Positions 42,658 to 51,017 of a DNA stretch of 64,000 nucleotides are shown here, piece by piece. The position numbers were made by a program, and so were the translations under genes. Source of the DNA: Catellatospora sichuanensis (GTDB lineage: Bacteria > Actinomycetota > Actinomycetes > Mycobacteriales > Micromonosporaceae); NCBI RefSeq assembly GCF_007483665.1, contig NZ_ML660183.1:186001-250000 (forward strand). Direction: 5' to 3'. The notes beneath the pieces are model-generated. The model saw only the letters and a list, made by a program, of their open reading frames with translations, did not search any database and was not told where the DNA came from. Positions within the stretch are counted from its first letter, which is position 1; the number at the start of each line of letters is the position of its first letter.

Positions 42658-43650
42658 GTGCCGAGCACACTGCGGATCCAGCGGCACCACACCGGCAGCG
42701 CCGAGTCCCGCGAGCTGCGCCGCGAGTTCGTGGCCGAGCTGGCCCGGCGTTACCCGGAACAGGACTTCAGCGCCGACACGGTCACCGACGAACTGCCGGT
42801 GCTGGACGCACCGGGCGCGGCCTGGTTCGTGGTCTACGACGGCGAGCAGCCCGTCGGCTGCGGCGGCCTGCGCGGACTCGACGAGCACACCGGCGAGATC
42901 AAATGGGTGTTCCTGCGCGAGGCCGCCCGGGGCCGCCAGGTCGGCCGCTCGCTGCTGGTCGAGCTGGAGGACACCGCCCGGGAGTTCGGCTACACGCGGC
43001 TGCGGCTGAGCACCGGCGACCGCCAGCCCGAGGCATTGGGTCTGTACATCTCCGCCGGATACCGGCCCGTCGACGACGGTATGCCGGTCGCGCACCGGCT
43101 GGAGAAGGACCTGCGTCCGGGGCCCGCCGACGTGCGCGTGGACTTCCGCAAGTACGACGGCTCGCTGCGCTGGCACACCACGCTGCGCCGGCTCGGCGAC
43201 GACGGGCACGGGACCTGGCTGGGCGGAACGCGGCACACCGCGTGGCGGCGCGGCACGCTGGCCCCGTACTTCCCGAAGGCCGCCCATGTGATGCTGGTAC
43301 CGCAGATGGGCGACTGGGTCGCGAACTTCCACGCCCCGCCACATCGCACCGCGCTCTACGTCGACGTCGCCGCCCGTCCGGTGTGGACCGGCACCGGCCT
43401 GGTGACCGTCGTCGACCTCGACCTCGACGTGGTGCGCCGCCGCGACACCGGCACGGTCGAACTGCTCGACGAGGACGATTTCGCCGAGCACCAGGTCCGC
43501 TACGGGTACCCCGCCGACGTCGTCGCCGGAGCCCGGCGTACCGCCGACCACCTGCTGGACGCCGTGACCGTGGCACGCGAGCCCTTCGGCACCGCGCACG
43601 CGCCCTGGCTGGCACGTCTGACGGACTCGCCACAGGGTATGAGGATGTAG
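42658..43650 (+). CDS. GNAT-DUF402 fusion protein, copy A
   Basis: A 330-aa fusion. Residues ~1-155 are a GNAT acetyltransferase (motif A LREAARGRQVGRSLLVELED). Residues ~160-330 are a DUF402/FomD-like phosphatase-fold domain (KYDGSLRWHTTLRRLGDDGH, TWLGGTRHTAWRRGT, VDLDLDVVRRRDTG, LLDEDDFAEHQVRYGYP). DUF402 proteins hydrolyse nucleoside-phosphate substrates using acidic residues that are seen here. GTG 42658 has GGAGG at 8 nt; the frame is open from 42535. A paralogue lies at 45678. The toxin-antitoxin pair follows 9 nt downstream. Confidence 0.83.
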   Translation: MPSTLRIQRHHTGSAESRELRREFVAELARRYPEQDFSADTVTDELPVLDAPGAAWFVVYDGEQPVGCGGLRGLDEHTGEIKWVFLREAARGRQVGRSLLVELEDTAREFGYTRLRLSTGDRQPEALGLYISAGYRPVDDGMPVAHRLEKDLRPGPADVRVDFRKYDGSLRWHTTLRRLGDDGHGTWLGGTRHTAWRRGTLAPYFPKAAHVMLVPQMGDWVANFHAPPHRTALYVDVAARPVWTGTGLVTVVDLDLDVVRRRDTGTVELLDEDDFAEHQVRYGYPADVVAGARRTADHLLDAVTVAREPFGTAHAPWLARLTDSPQGMRM

Positions 43651-43659
43651 CATGAAGTT

Positions 43660-43908
43660 ATGAGCCGACGTGTCACGGTCAACGTCCCCGACGAGGTCGC
43701 CGAGCGGCTCGAACGGGAACCGAACGTCTCCCAATACGTCACCACCGCGATCCGCGACCGGATGCGCCACGAAGAACGCCTCGCCGCCACCCGGCGCCTG
43801 CTGGCCGACGCCGGCTACCAGCTCAGCAGCGACGGCATCGAGCGCATGCGTACACGTCTGGCCGAGCACGACGCCCGCCGGGCCGCCGGGCGCGAGCAGG
43901 GCGCATGA
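43660..43908 (+). CDS. Small antitoxin (ribbon-helix-helix-like)
   Basis: An 82-aa protein. It starts RRVTVNVPDEVAERLER, an RHH-type strand-helix as in CopG antitoxins, followed by a long charged C-terminal helix that may wrap the toxin (RHEERLAATRRLLADAGYQL). Its stop overlaps the PIN gene start by 4 nt (ATGA), the classic antitoxin-toxin order. ATG 43660. Confidence 0.78.
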   Translation: MSRRVTVNVPDEVAERLEREPNVSQYVTTAIRDRMRHEERLAATRRLLADAGYQLSSDGIERMRTRLAEHDARRAAGREQGA

Positions 43909-44291
43909 ACATCCACGTCGTGCTCGACAGCAGCGCGCTGGCCGCCTACGCCCGCCTGGACGCCCTCGCGGTCGGCGAGCTCATCACGGTGGTCGCCGAG
44001 AACGGCGGCACGGTCGGCATTCCCGCGCCCGTCTTCGCCGAGACCTATCGCATCGTCGACGAAGACGAGCGCAAGCGCCTGACCCGGCTGCTCACCGACG
44101 ACGTGTACACGCTGATCCTGCCCATGCTGGCAGACGACCTGCTCGACGTAGCCGAACTCGGCCGGCGCCTGCCGCTGCCGCTCGCCCACGCGGTCACCCA
44201 GACCCGCCGACACGGGGCGTCCCTGGCGACCCTGGAGCCGGGTGCGGTGCGCGCCGACCTCGACGACTACGACGTCATCAACTTGAACTGA
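43905..44291 (+). CDS. PIN-domain toxin-like ribonuclease
   Basis: A 128-aa PIN-fold protein. The first acidic residue is in HVVLDSSALAAYARLD, the second in PAPVFAETYRIVDED (Glu near 47), with further acidic residues late (ADLDDYDVINLN). These form the Mg2+ site of VapC-like RNases, although the C-terminal motif is less conserved than in VapC. Coupled to the antitoxin upstream. Its target RNA is unknown. Tail-to-tail with the LCP gene. Confidence 0.78.
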   Translation: MNIHVVLDSSALAAYARLDALAVGELITVVAENGGTVGIPAPVFAETYRIVDEDERKRLTRLLTDDVYTLILPMLADDLLDVAELGRRLPLPLAHAVTQTRRHGASLATLEPGAVRADLDDYDVINLN

Positions 44292-44318
44292 CGCGGTCCC
44301 CGACGCCACCGGCTGCCG

Positions 44319-45488
44319 CTAGGCCTTCCTGTTGACGAAGTTCGGGTAGAGCGCGATGAACTCGCCCAGCTTGTCGAGTGTGGCGGCCTTGAACATCAGC
44401 TTGGACTCTTCGTTGAGGTCCTCGAACGACTCACCGTTGATCTCGTAGCCGTTGTACCAGCCGGCGTTCGTCTTCAGCGACACCAGATCCGCTGCGGCGA
44501 GGTCCTGCAGGGCGAAGAAGAAGTCGATCACTTCCATGCCCTGGGGCAGGCTCAGCAGCATCGACTCCCCGGCGGCACGGATCAGGTTGTTCACCTTGCC
44601 GATGTCGGTGAGCACGCCGGCCGACGTCGCCTTGGCCACGATGGCCTGGATGAGCTGCTGCTGGTGGCGCTGGCGGCCGTAGTCGGTGGAGCCGTCGGGC
44701 AGGTAGCGCTGGCGGGCGAAGTCCAGCGCCTCCCAGGCTCGCATGTTCCGGCAGCCCTTCTTGTGCACGAAGCGCTGGTTGCCGGTGCGCCCGGCGTACC
44801 GGTCGGCCTCTTTGTTGTCCGCAATGCCGCCGATGTACTTCGGCTTGCCGTTGACGACGTAGTGGTGAATGGACTTCGTGTCGTCGTCGACGCACATCCG
44901 TACGCTGCCCAGGGCCGTGATGATCTTATTAAAGCCGTTGAAGTCGATGACCGCCGCGGCCTCGAAGGTGATGCCGGTGAGCTTGCCGATCGCCTGCGTG
45001 GCGGTCTTCAGGCCGCCCTTCCAGTCGCCCTGCGGCCCGAGACCGGCCTGGAAGGCGCCATTGATCTTGCGGTGGCCCTTGCCGGGAATCTCCACCCGCA
45101 CGTCGCGCGGCACCGACATCAGGTACGCCTCCTGATGCGTGCCCGACACGTGCACGATGATGATCGTGTCGGAGCGGGCATCGTCGGCTTTCTGCCCGGG
45201 GCGCGTGTCGATACCGAGCAGCAGCACGTCGAAGGCGCCCTTGAGCGCCTTCGCATCCGGAGCGGCCTGCCCCGACGGGCCGGCCAGGACGTCCGCGCCG
45301 GCCAGGTCGACGGCGTCCTCGAGCGTGCCGACGACCGAACGCAGCATGACGATGCTGGTTCCGGCGATCATCATCAGCACGGCGCCGAACGTCAGCACCA
45401 GCTTGCTCCACAGCGGCGCCTTGGGGCGCGCGGCGGCGGACCTGCCGGGGGTGGACCTGCCAGAGGCACGGGGGCGGCGCTTGGACAC
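44319..45488 (-). CDS. LytR-CpsA-Psr (LCP) family glycopolymer ligase
   Basis: A 389-aa envelope enzyme that attaches polymers such as arabinogalactan or teichoic acid to peptidoglycan. A cytoplasmic basic tail (SKRRPRASGRS), one membrane helix (LVLTFGAVLMMIAGTSIVML) and an extracytoplasmic LCP domain from about residue 85 (DVLLLGIDTRP, RSDTIIIVHV, YLMSVPRDVRVEIPGKGHRK, FARQRYLPDGSTDYGRQRHQ). Conserved Asp and Arg residues of the pyrophosphate-lipid pocket are present. GTG 45488 follows GAGAGGA; the frame is open to 45599. Lies between the two GNAT-DUF402 paralogues. Confidence 0.9.
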   Translation of the reverse strand: MSKRRPRASGRSTPGRSAAARPKAPLWSKLVLTFGAVLMMIAGTSIVMLRSVVGTLEDAVDLAGADVLAGPSGQAAPDAKALKGAFDVLLLGIDTRPGQKADDARSDTIIIVHVSGTHQEAYLMSVPRDVRVEIPGKGHRKINGAFQAGLGPQGDWKGGLKTATQAIGKLTGITFEAAAVIDFNGFNKIITALGSVRMCVDDDTKSIHHYVVNGKPKYIGGIADNKEADRYAGRTGNQRFVHKKGCRNMRAWEALDFARQRYLPDGSTDYGRQRHQQQLIQAIVAKATSAGVLTDIGKVNNLIRAAGESMLLSLPQGMEVIDFFFALQDLAAADLVSLKTNAGWYNGYEINGESFEDLNEESKLMFKAATLDKLGEFIALYPNFVNRKA

Positions 45489-45677
45489 GGGGGTGGTCCT
45501 CTCCACGGGCGACGTGGTGCGCCCGCTCCCCCCAGAGGACGCGCCCACCCACCGTAGGTGTTGCCCGCCACCGCGGCGAAGTTCGTCCGGCGTCCACATC
45601 GCGACAGGGAGCCGCCCGTCACCTCACCCGGCGTGTAGGGCATTCTCGACCTGAACCGAACCGAGGGGGGCCGTGCC

Positions 45678-46646
45678 GTGTCGCAGGTGCGCATCGTGCT
45701 GGAGGACGCCGACGACCCGGTGTCGCGGGAGCTGATCGCGGAGTTCTTCGCCGACATCGCCGCCCGGTACGCCGGCGCCGCCACCGCCCCTCCCCCGCTG
45801 GACCTCGCCGAGCTGCGCGCCCCGGACGGCACCTGGCTGGTGATGTACGACGGCGACGAGCCGGTCGGCTGCGGCGGCATGCGCCGCAGCGACGACCACA
45901 CCGCCGAGGTGCGCCGCGTCTTCCTGCGCCCGGCCGCACGGGGCCGCAACCTGGCCCGCACCCTGATGGCCGAACTGGAGGACGTCGCCCGCCGCCGCGG
46001 CTACCGGCGCATCCGGCTGGACACCGGCGACCGGCAGCCCGAGGCACTGCGGATCTACCAGACCAGCGGCTACCACGAGATCGGCGACTACAACGGCAAC
46101 CCCAACGCCAGTCACTGGCTGGAAAAGGACCTCACCCCCCGGCCCGGCGACGTTCGCGTGGTGGCCCGCAAGTACGACGGCCGGCTGCACTGGCACGCGA
46201 CCCTGCCCCGCCTCGGCGAGGACGAGCACGGGGTCTGGCTGGGCGCCACCCGGCACACGCCGTGGCGGCGCGGCGCCGAACCGGCCGTGTTCATCCCGGC
46301 CACCCACGTGGTGCTGATCCCGCACGAGGGCGACTGGGTGGCCGCGTTCAACGCCGCCCCGCACCGCACCGAGATCTACATCGACGTCTCCGACCGGCCG
46401 GTGTGGCACGGCCCCGACGAGGTCGTCTCGATCGACCTGGACCTCGACGTGGTACGCCGCCGAGAGTCCGGCGACGTGCTGCTGCTCGACGAGGACGAGT
46501 TCGACGAGCACCGGGCCGCGTTCGGCTACCCCGACGACGTGGTCGCCGCAGCCCGGCGCACGGCCGAGGACCTGCTCGCCGCGGTACGCGCCCATGCCGA
46601 GCCGTTCGGCAAGGCGAGCACGCCGTGGCTGGAGCGGATGGGCTGA
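45678..46646 (+). CDS. GNAT-DUF402 fusion protein, copy B
   Basis: A 322-aa paralogue of the gene at 42658 with the same two-domain order. GNAT motif A is LRPAARGRNLARTLMAELED. The DUF402-like domain shows KYDGRLHWHATLPRLGEDEH, WLGATRHTPWRRGAE, DLDLDVVRRRESG and DEDEFDEHRAAFGYPDD. Identity with copy A is high along the whole length, strongest in the second domain. GTG 45678 has GAGGGGG at 8 nt. Divergent from the LCP gene. Function unknown; an acylated nucleotide or nucleoside conjugate could be a substrate. Confidence 0.83.
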   Translation: MSQVRIVLEDADDPVSRELIAEFFADIAARYAGAATAPPPLDLAELRAPDGTWLVMYDGDEPVGCGGMRRSDDHTAEVRRVFLRPAARGRNLARTLMAELEDVARRRGYRRIRLDTGDRQPEALRIYQTSGYHEIGDYNGNPNASHWLEKDLTPRPGDVRVVARKYDGRLHWHATLPRLGEDEHGVWLGATRHTPWRRGAEPAVFIPATHVVLIPHEGDWVAAFNAAPHRTEIYIDVSDRPVWHGPDEVVSIDLDLDVVRRRESGDVLLLDEDEFDEHRAAFGYPDDVVAAARRTAEDLLAAVRAHAEPFGKASTPWLERMG

Positions 46647-46718
46647 CCATCGCAACACCCCAGGGAACCTGCACGGCAGCGGCAGATGGGGATATGCGCA
46701 GGTAGCCGGACGCGTAGG

Positions 46719-47240
46719 TCAGGACCGCTTCGGGGCTTGCCAGCACATCCACAGCGAACCGACGCCGATCCCGCCGAGCCCGACCGCCATGATCAGATAG
46801 GGGACGATGTTTCCCCAGTTGCCTGGGGTCACGGCCTGGTTCGCGGCCTCGCCGAAGACTTTCGCCGGAAGCTCATCGCCGGGCTGCGGCGTCGCCGCGT
46901 CGTCGACGTACAGCGAAACCTCGTCGATCGTGTAGGAACCGTCGGCGGCACGGAACTGGCCGTAGCAGTCCCACTCGTATTTGGTCCGCCCGCAATCGGA
47001 CACGACGACCACCCCCGCATCGCCGCCGATGAGCGCGCCGAGCTCCTGGAACAGCAGACAGGATCCGCCCAGCCCGACGCAGCAGAGGGCGATTCCGAGC
47101 AGCCCGAGAATCACATAGGACAGACTGAACCGGGACAGACCAGGCGGTGCGGCGGGAACGCGGCCCGCAACCGGGACAAGTCCGGCGGTCAGCTTCCGCC
47201 GCGGTTTCCGCCAGCCTCGGTGCCGCTTGTTGTCCCTCAT
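46719..47240 (-). CDS. Two-helix membrane protein of unknown function
   Basis: A 173-aa protein with a basic N-terminus, a first helix (YVILGLLGIALCCVGLGGS) and a second near the C-terminus (IVPYLIMAVGLGGIGVGSL). The ~70-residue loop between them has two Cys (SDCGRTKYEWDCYG). I recognise no family. The start is placed at ATG 47240; the TTG one codon earlier is an alternative. Confidence 0.6.
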   Translation of the reverse strand: MRDNKRHRGWRKPRRKLTAGLVPVAGRVPAAPPGLSRFSLSYVILGLLGIALCCVGLGGSCLLFQELGALIGGDAGVVVVSDCGRTKYEWDCYGQFRAADGSYTIDEVSLYVDDAATPQPGDELPAKVFGEAANQAVTPGNWGNIVPYLIMAVGLGGIGVGSLWMCWQAPKRS

Positions 47241-47308
47241 CAATGGCCGAGGGTAGCCGTCTCGTCAAGCGCGCCCCGCGGGCTGACGGGAATTGGCGGC
47301 CTGCGAGT

Positions 47309-47857
47309 TCAATCGGCAGTCAGGTAGCGCTGGATCGTCGGGCCGAGCCAGGACACCAGCTCGTCCTCGGACATGCCCACCACCGGCGGGAACTGCAGGA
47401 TGTATCGCGCCAGGCCGATGCCGAGCATCTGCGCGCTGATCATCGCGGCACGCACCGGTGCACTCGCGGGGTCCCCGGTGAGTGCGGCGATCCTCGGGGC
47501 GAGCTGCCCGGCGAAGATCTCGCGCATCCGCTCGGCCGCGCCGTCGTTGGTGATGCCGGTGCGCAGCAGCACCTGCAGCGCCTCGCCGGCCTCCCACTGG
47601 CGCAGGAAGTGCCGGACGAACGCCGCTCCCAGCTGCTCGCGCGGGACGTCGGCGAGGGCGTCGAAGCGCAGGTCGAACTCGGCCGCGGCGGCGAACAGCT
47701 TCTCCTTGCTGCCGAAGTAGCGCATCACCATGGCCGGGTCGATCTTCGCGTCGGCGGCGATGGAGCGGATGGTGGCCCGTTCGTATCCGTCGGCGGCGAA
47801 GCGCTCACGTGCCGCCGAGAGGATGATCGACTTTGTTTCCGCCGAGGTGCGCCGCAT
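47309..47857 (-). CDS. TetR family regulator of the monooxygenase
   Basis: A 182-aa regulator with a standard N-terminal HTH (AARERFAADGYERATIRSIA, then ADAKIDPAMVMRYFGSKEKL) and a C-terminal TetR domain. Start ATG 47857 is preferred to the upstream in-frame ATG at 47893, which overlaps the operators. Divergent from the FAD monooxygenase with three operator-like palindromes between them. Confidence 0.88.
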   Translation of the reverse strand: MRRTSAETKSIILSAARERFAADGYERATIRSIAADAKIDPAMVMRYFGSKEKLFAAAAEFDLRFDALADVPREQLGAAFVRHFLRQWEAGEALQVLLRTGITNDGAAERMREIFAGQLAPRIAALTGDPASAPVRAAMISAQMLGIGLARYILQFPPVVGMSEDELVSWLGPTIQRYLTAD

Positions 47858-47873
47858 GTCAACAACTGTAGGC

Positions 47874-47944
47874 CAACACGTGTTGACAATCAACTCGGGC
47901 CAGGTCTAACGTCGAAGTCAACAGATGTTGGCCAACAATCGTTG
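47874..47944. promoter_or_regulatory. Three TetR operator palindromes
   Basis: CAACACGTGTTG (47874-47885) is a perfect 12-bp palindrome. CAACAGATGTTG (47919-47930) and CAACAATCGTTG (47933-47944) repeat the same CAACA-nn-TGTTG architecture with small deviations. They fill the divergent region between the TetR and monooxygenase genes and overlap both promoters. Confidence 0.75.
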
Positions 47945-47957
47945 ACCTGGAGGTACC

Positions 47958-49106
47958 ATGTCCACCCCGACAGTCGACGTGCTCATCGTCGGCGCAGGCC
48001 CCGCAGGACTCACCGCGGCGGTCGTGCTGACCCAGCGCGGACACACCGTCACCGTCGTCGACACGCAGGCCGAGGGCGCCAACACGTCCCGCGCCGCCGT
48101 CGTCCACGCCCGCACCCTCGAGGTGCTCGAGCCCTACGGCGTCACCGCGACGCTGAACAGCCACGGGATCCCCGCATCGCGATTCACCATCCGCGACCGC
48201 GACCGGCTGCTCGTCGCCGTGCCGTTCGGCGGGCTGCCCACGCCCTTCCCGTACACCTTGATGATCTCCCAGGCGGAGACCGAGGCAACCCTGCTGGCCC
48301 GGCTCCACGAGCTGGGCGGCACCGTGCTGCGCCCCGCCACGGTCAGCACCGTCGAGCAGGACGGCACCGGGGTCACCGCGACCCTCGACGACGGGCGGCA
48401 GATCCGCGCCGCGTACCTCATCGGCGCCGACGGCATGCACAGCACGGTCCGCGAAAGCGCCCGGATCGGCTTCACCGGCAGCACGTACGCCGAGTCGTTC
48501 TCGCTGGCCGACGTCCGGCTCGGCGGATCCGCCACGGACGCCGAGGTCGTCCTCTACTTCTCCCCGGCCGGGATGGTCGTCGTCGCCCCGCTGCCCGGCG
48601 GGACGCACCGCATCGTCGCCACCGTGGACGCCGCACCCGAACACCCCGACGTCGCGTTCGTACAGCACCTGCTCGACACCCGCGGGCCGCAGTCCGCACC
48701 GGTCGTCGTCCACGAGGTGGTGTGGGGCTCGCGATTCCGGGTGCACCACCGCATCGCCGACACCTTCCGCCACGGCCGGGTGCTGCTGGCCGGCGACGCC
48801 GCCCACGTCCACTCACCGGCCGGCGGCCAGGGCATGAACCTCGGCATCGACGACGCGGCCGCCCTCGGCGACACGCTCTCCCGCGTCCTCGACGGCGCCT
48901 CACCCGACCTGCTCGACGAGTACGCCGCGACGCACCGCGCGCACGCCCGCAAGGTCGTCGCGCTGGCCGACCGGCTCACCGCCCTGGCGACCATGCGCGC
49001 CGCCTGGCGACCGGCCCGCAACCTGGCACTCGGGCTGCTCGGCCGCATCCCCGCCTTCCGCCACCGCCTGGCCTGGAACCTGGCCGGCCTGGACCGCCGC
49101 CGGTGA
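47958..49106 (+). CDS. FAD-dependent aromatic monooxygenase
   Basis: A 382-aa group A flavin monooxygenase (PheA/TfdB/UbiH-like). The FAD dinucleotide fold is DVLIVGAGPAGLTAA (residues 7-21). LIGADGMHSTVRE is the DG motif for FAD/NADPH binding and RVLLAGDAAHVHSPAGGQGM the GD motif. It hydroxylates an aromatic or polyketide-type substrate with NAD(P)H and O2. ATG 47958 has GGAGG. No ring-cleavage partner is seen nearby, so substrate and pathway are unknown. Confidence 0.88.
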   Translation: MSTPTVDVLIVGAGPAGLTAAVVLTQRGHTVTVVDTQAEGANTSRAAVVHARTLEVLEPYGVTATLNSHGIPASRFTIRDRDRLLVAVPFGGLPTPFPYTLMISQAETEATLLARLHELGGTVLRPATVSTVEQDGTGVTATLDDGRQIRAAYLIGADGMHSTVRESARIGFTGSTYAESFSLADVRLGGSATDAEVVLYFSPAGMVVVAPLPGGTHRIVATVDAAPEHPDVAFVQHLLDTRGPQSAPVVVHEVVWGSRFRVHHRIADTFRHGRVLLAGDAAHVHSPAGGQGMNLGIDDAAALGDTLSRVLDGASPDLLDEYAATHRAHARKVVALADRLTALATMRAAWRPARNLALGLLGRIPAFRHRLAWNLAGLDRRR

Positions 49107-49143
49107 CCTCCACCGCCGGGACCGGCGACGGCCGGGTCTCCAG

Positions 49144-49191
49144 ACTCGAATGCGTCCCGGGACGGGTTCGTCTCCCGAGACGCATTCGAGT
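49144..49191. terminator. Bidirectional terminator
   Basis: A perfect 13-bp stem (ACTCGAATGCGTC / GACGCATTCGAGT) continues, after one mismatch, for five more base pairs (CGGGA/TCCCG) with a 10-nt loop. It lies between the monooxygenase and the convergent methyltransferase. Confidence 0.88.
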
Positions 49192-49206
49192 GCGCCCCGA
49201 ACCGGC

Positions 49207-49820
49207 TCAGGGTTCGCCCAACACCGCCGCGATCGCGGCCTGCGGCCGCTGGGTGCCGTCACCGGGCCGATGCTGCCGATCGACTTCCGTGAAGCCGGCC
49301 CGCGCCAGGCGCGCGGAGAACTCGTCGACCGGCCAGCGATAGGCCGTCACGACCTTGTGGTCGAAGGCGGAGACGTCGTCGCCGTAGACGAAACCGACCA
49401 CCAGCGTGCCGCCCGGGGCCGTCACCCGCCGGAACTCGGCGAGCACGCCGTCGAGATCCTGGGGCGGCAGGTGGATCAGCGAGTACCAGGCCAGGATGCC
49501 GGCGATGGAACCGTCGTCGGCGCTGCGAGGCTGTTCATCGACCCGAGCCGGTACCTACCGTTCGGGTGCGCCGCCTTCGCATGGGCGATGAACTCGGCAA
49601 CCGGGTCGATCCCCGCAGCGTCGACACCGAGCGACCGGAGGTGGTCGGTGAGATGGCCGGGGCCGCAGCCCAGATCGAGCACCTGGCCGGGCCGGATCGA
49701 CAGATGCCGCCCGATGAAGGCCAGGTCCTCGGCATCCACCTGCTGGGTCGTGCCGAACATGTCGATGTAAAGGTCTGCGATGGACGCATACGCGTCCCGA
49801 ACCTGCTCCACGTTCACCAC
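49207..49820 (-). pseudogene. SAM-dependent methyltransferase broken by a frameshift
   Basis: A class I methyltransferase split over two frames. The N-terminal part (from GTG 49820) has SAM motif I VLDLGCGPGHLTDHL, an acidic residue after GVDAAGIDP, and continues to GSMNSLAA. It then reads into an unrelated tail. Adding one base near 49511-49525 restores DDGSIAGILAWYSLIHLPPQ and the downstream frame (LAEFRRVTAPGGTLVVGFVY), typical motifs of the family, to the stop at 49207. Single-base deletion or sequencing error. It would encode about 204 residues if intact. Confidence 0.85.
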
Positions 49821-49857
49821 GTGACTATACGAGTCCTCGGAGCCGGCCCACCGAGCG

Positions 49858-50559
49858 CTAGAGCTGCAGGCGAAGGCCCGGTTGCGCCAGCACCACGGGG
49901 CAGCCGGCGTGCCGGGCGGCCTCGTCCAGCAGGCGGCCGTGGTCCAACCAGGAACGCAGGTGCGTCAGCACGAGCAGGCGCGCCCCGGCCCGCGCCGCGA
50001 GCCGCCCCGCCTCGCCCGCGGTGAGGTGCCGCGGCACGCCCGTATCGTCGAAGCCCGCACCCTCGGCCAGCAGCACCTCGCAGCCCTGCGCGAGCTTGTC
50101 CAGCGCCTCGCAGGGCGCGGTGTCGCCGGTGTAGCACAGCGCGTCACCGACCCGGAAGGCGTACGCCTCCATGCCGTGCTCGACCGGTGCGACGGTGACC
50201 TCCAGCGGCCCGGAACGCAGCAGCCCCGACGGCAGATCGTGGAAGCGGAACTGCGGCGCGGGATGCCGCCAGTTCAGCTCGTCACGCAGGTTCGCCGGAC
50301 CGTGGACGTCCAGCGGCGCCGCCTCGACCCGGTGGCGCAGGTAGGCGATGGCGCTCAGGTCGGAGCAATGGTCCGCGTGCGCATGCGAGATCAGCACCGC
50401 ATCCAGGCGTGCCGGATCGCAGTGCCGCTGCAACGGCCCCGCCGCGCCCGTGCCCACGTCCAGCAACAGCCGGTGCCCGGCCTGCTCCACCAGGTAGCAG
50501 GACCCGGCGCTGTCCGGACCGGGCACCGACCCGGCGCATCCCACGACTGTCAGCAACAT
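49858..50559 (-). CDS. Metallo-beta-lactamase-fold hydrolase
   Basis: A 233-aa MBL-fold hydrolase of the RNase Z-like/ElaC-related group. Metal ligands are in LISHAHADHCSDL (HxHxDH), VEHGMEAY, CYTGDTAPCE (Asp) and LTHLRSW. VGCAGSVPGPDSAGSCYLV is the conserved beginning. Substrates in this group are phosphoesters or lactones; I cannot choose. ATG 50559 has GGGGAGG at 7 nt; the longer frame to 50664 is not supported. Confidence 0.88.
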   Translation of the reverse strand: MLLTVVGCAGSVPGPDSAGSCYLVEQAGHRLLLDVGTGAAGPLQRHCDPARLDAVLISHAHADHCSDLSAIAYLRHRVEAAPLDVHGPANLRDELNWRHPAPQFRFHDLPSGLLRSGPLEVTVAPVEHGMEAYAFRVGDALCYTGDTAPCEALDKLAQGCEVLLAEGAGFDDTGVPRHLTAGEAGRLAARAGARLLVLTHLRSWLDHGRLLDEAARHAGCPVVLAQPGLRLQL

Positions 50560-50693
50560 CGTTCGGCCTCCCCGTCGATGCCACCATGATGCCGCAGGAC
50601 GCGCTGTCACGTGACCGTCGTCATCGGGACCACGTGTGGACGATGTCCCACCAACACCGCACAATGGACCACCCAGTGAAAGGACCCTAGATC

Positions 50694-51008
50694 ATGTCCC
50701 GGTTCCCTGAGGTCGTCGAACGCATGGCGATCGACCCCGAGTTCGCCGCGCACGCCCGTGCCCACCCAGACGAGGTCAGCGCCGAGTACGGGCTGAGCCC
50801 AGAGGAGGCCGCCCAGATGCTGGCGTTGACCGACGCCGGCTCGGGTGGCCCGACCGAACTCGACCAGCGCCTGTCCAAGAGCGGCATCGGCAGCGGCGCA
50901 CTGGCCGGCCTGCTGGCGGCCGTCGAGCGGCCCAAGAAGGACGACGACGAGAACTCCACCGACCGGCCGCTGGGCCGCTGGGTCGGGCCGGGCTCGAACG
51001 ACAAGTGA
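50694..51008 (+). CDS. Small protein with Nif11/LigA-like leader-type helix
   Basis: A 104-aa protein. Residues 1-47 (RFPEVVERMAIDPEFAAHAR, ADEVSAEYGLSPEEAAQ-type spacing) form two to three helices like the leader domains of Nif11- or LigA-like RiPP precursors. The remainder is flexible, with a charged KKDDDEN stretch and a hydrophilic end (GRWVGPGSNDK). No modification enzyme or transporter lies next to it. It may be an ordinary small regulator. ATG 50694 is preceded by AAAGGA. Confidence 0.55.
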   Translation: MSRFPEVVERMAIDPEFAAHARAHPDEVSAEYGLSPEEAAQMLALTDAGSGGPTELDQRLSKSGIGSGALAGLLAAVERPKKDDDENSTDRPLGRWVGPGSNDK

Positions 51009-51017
51009 CGCCCGCGG

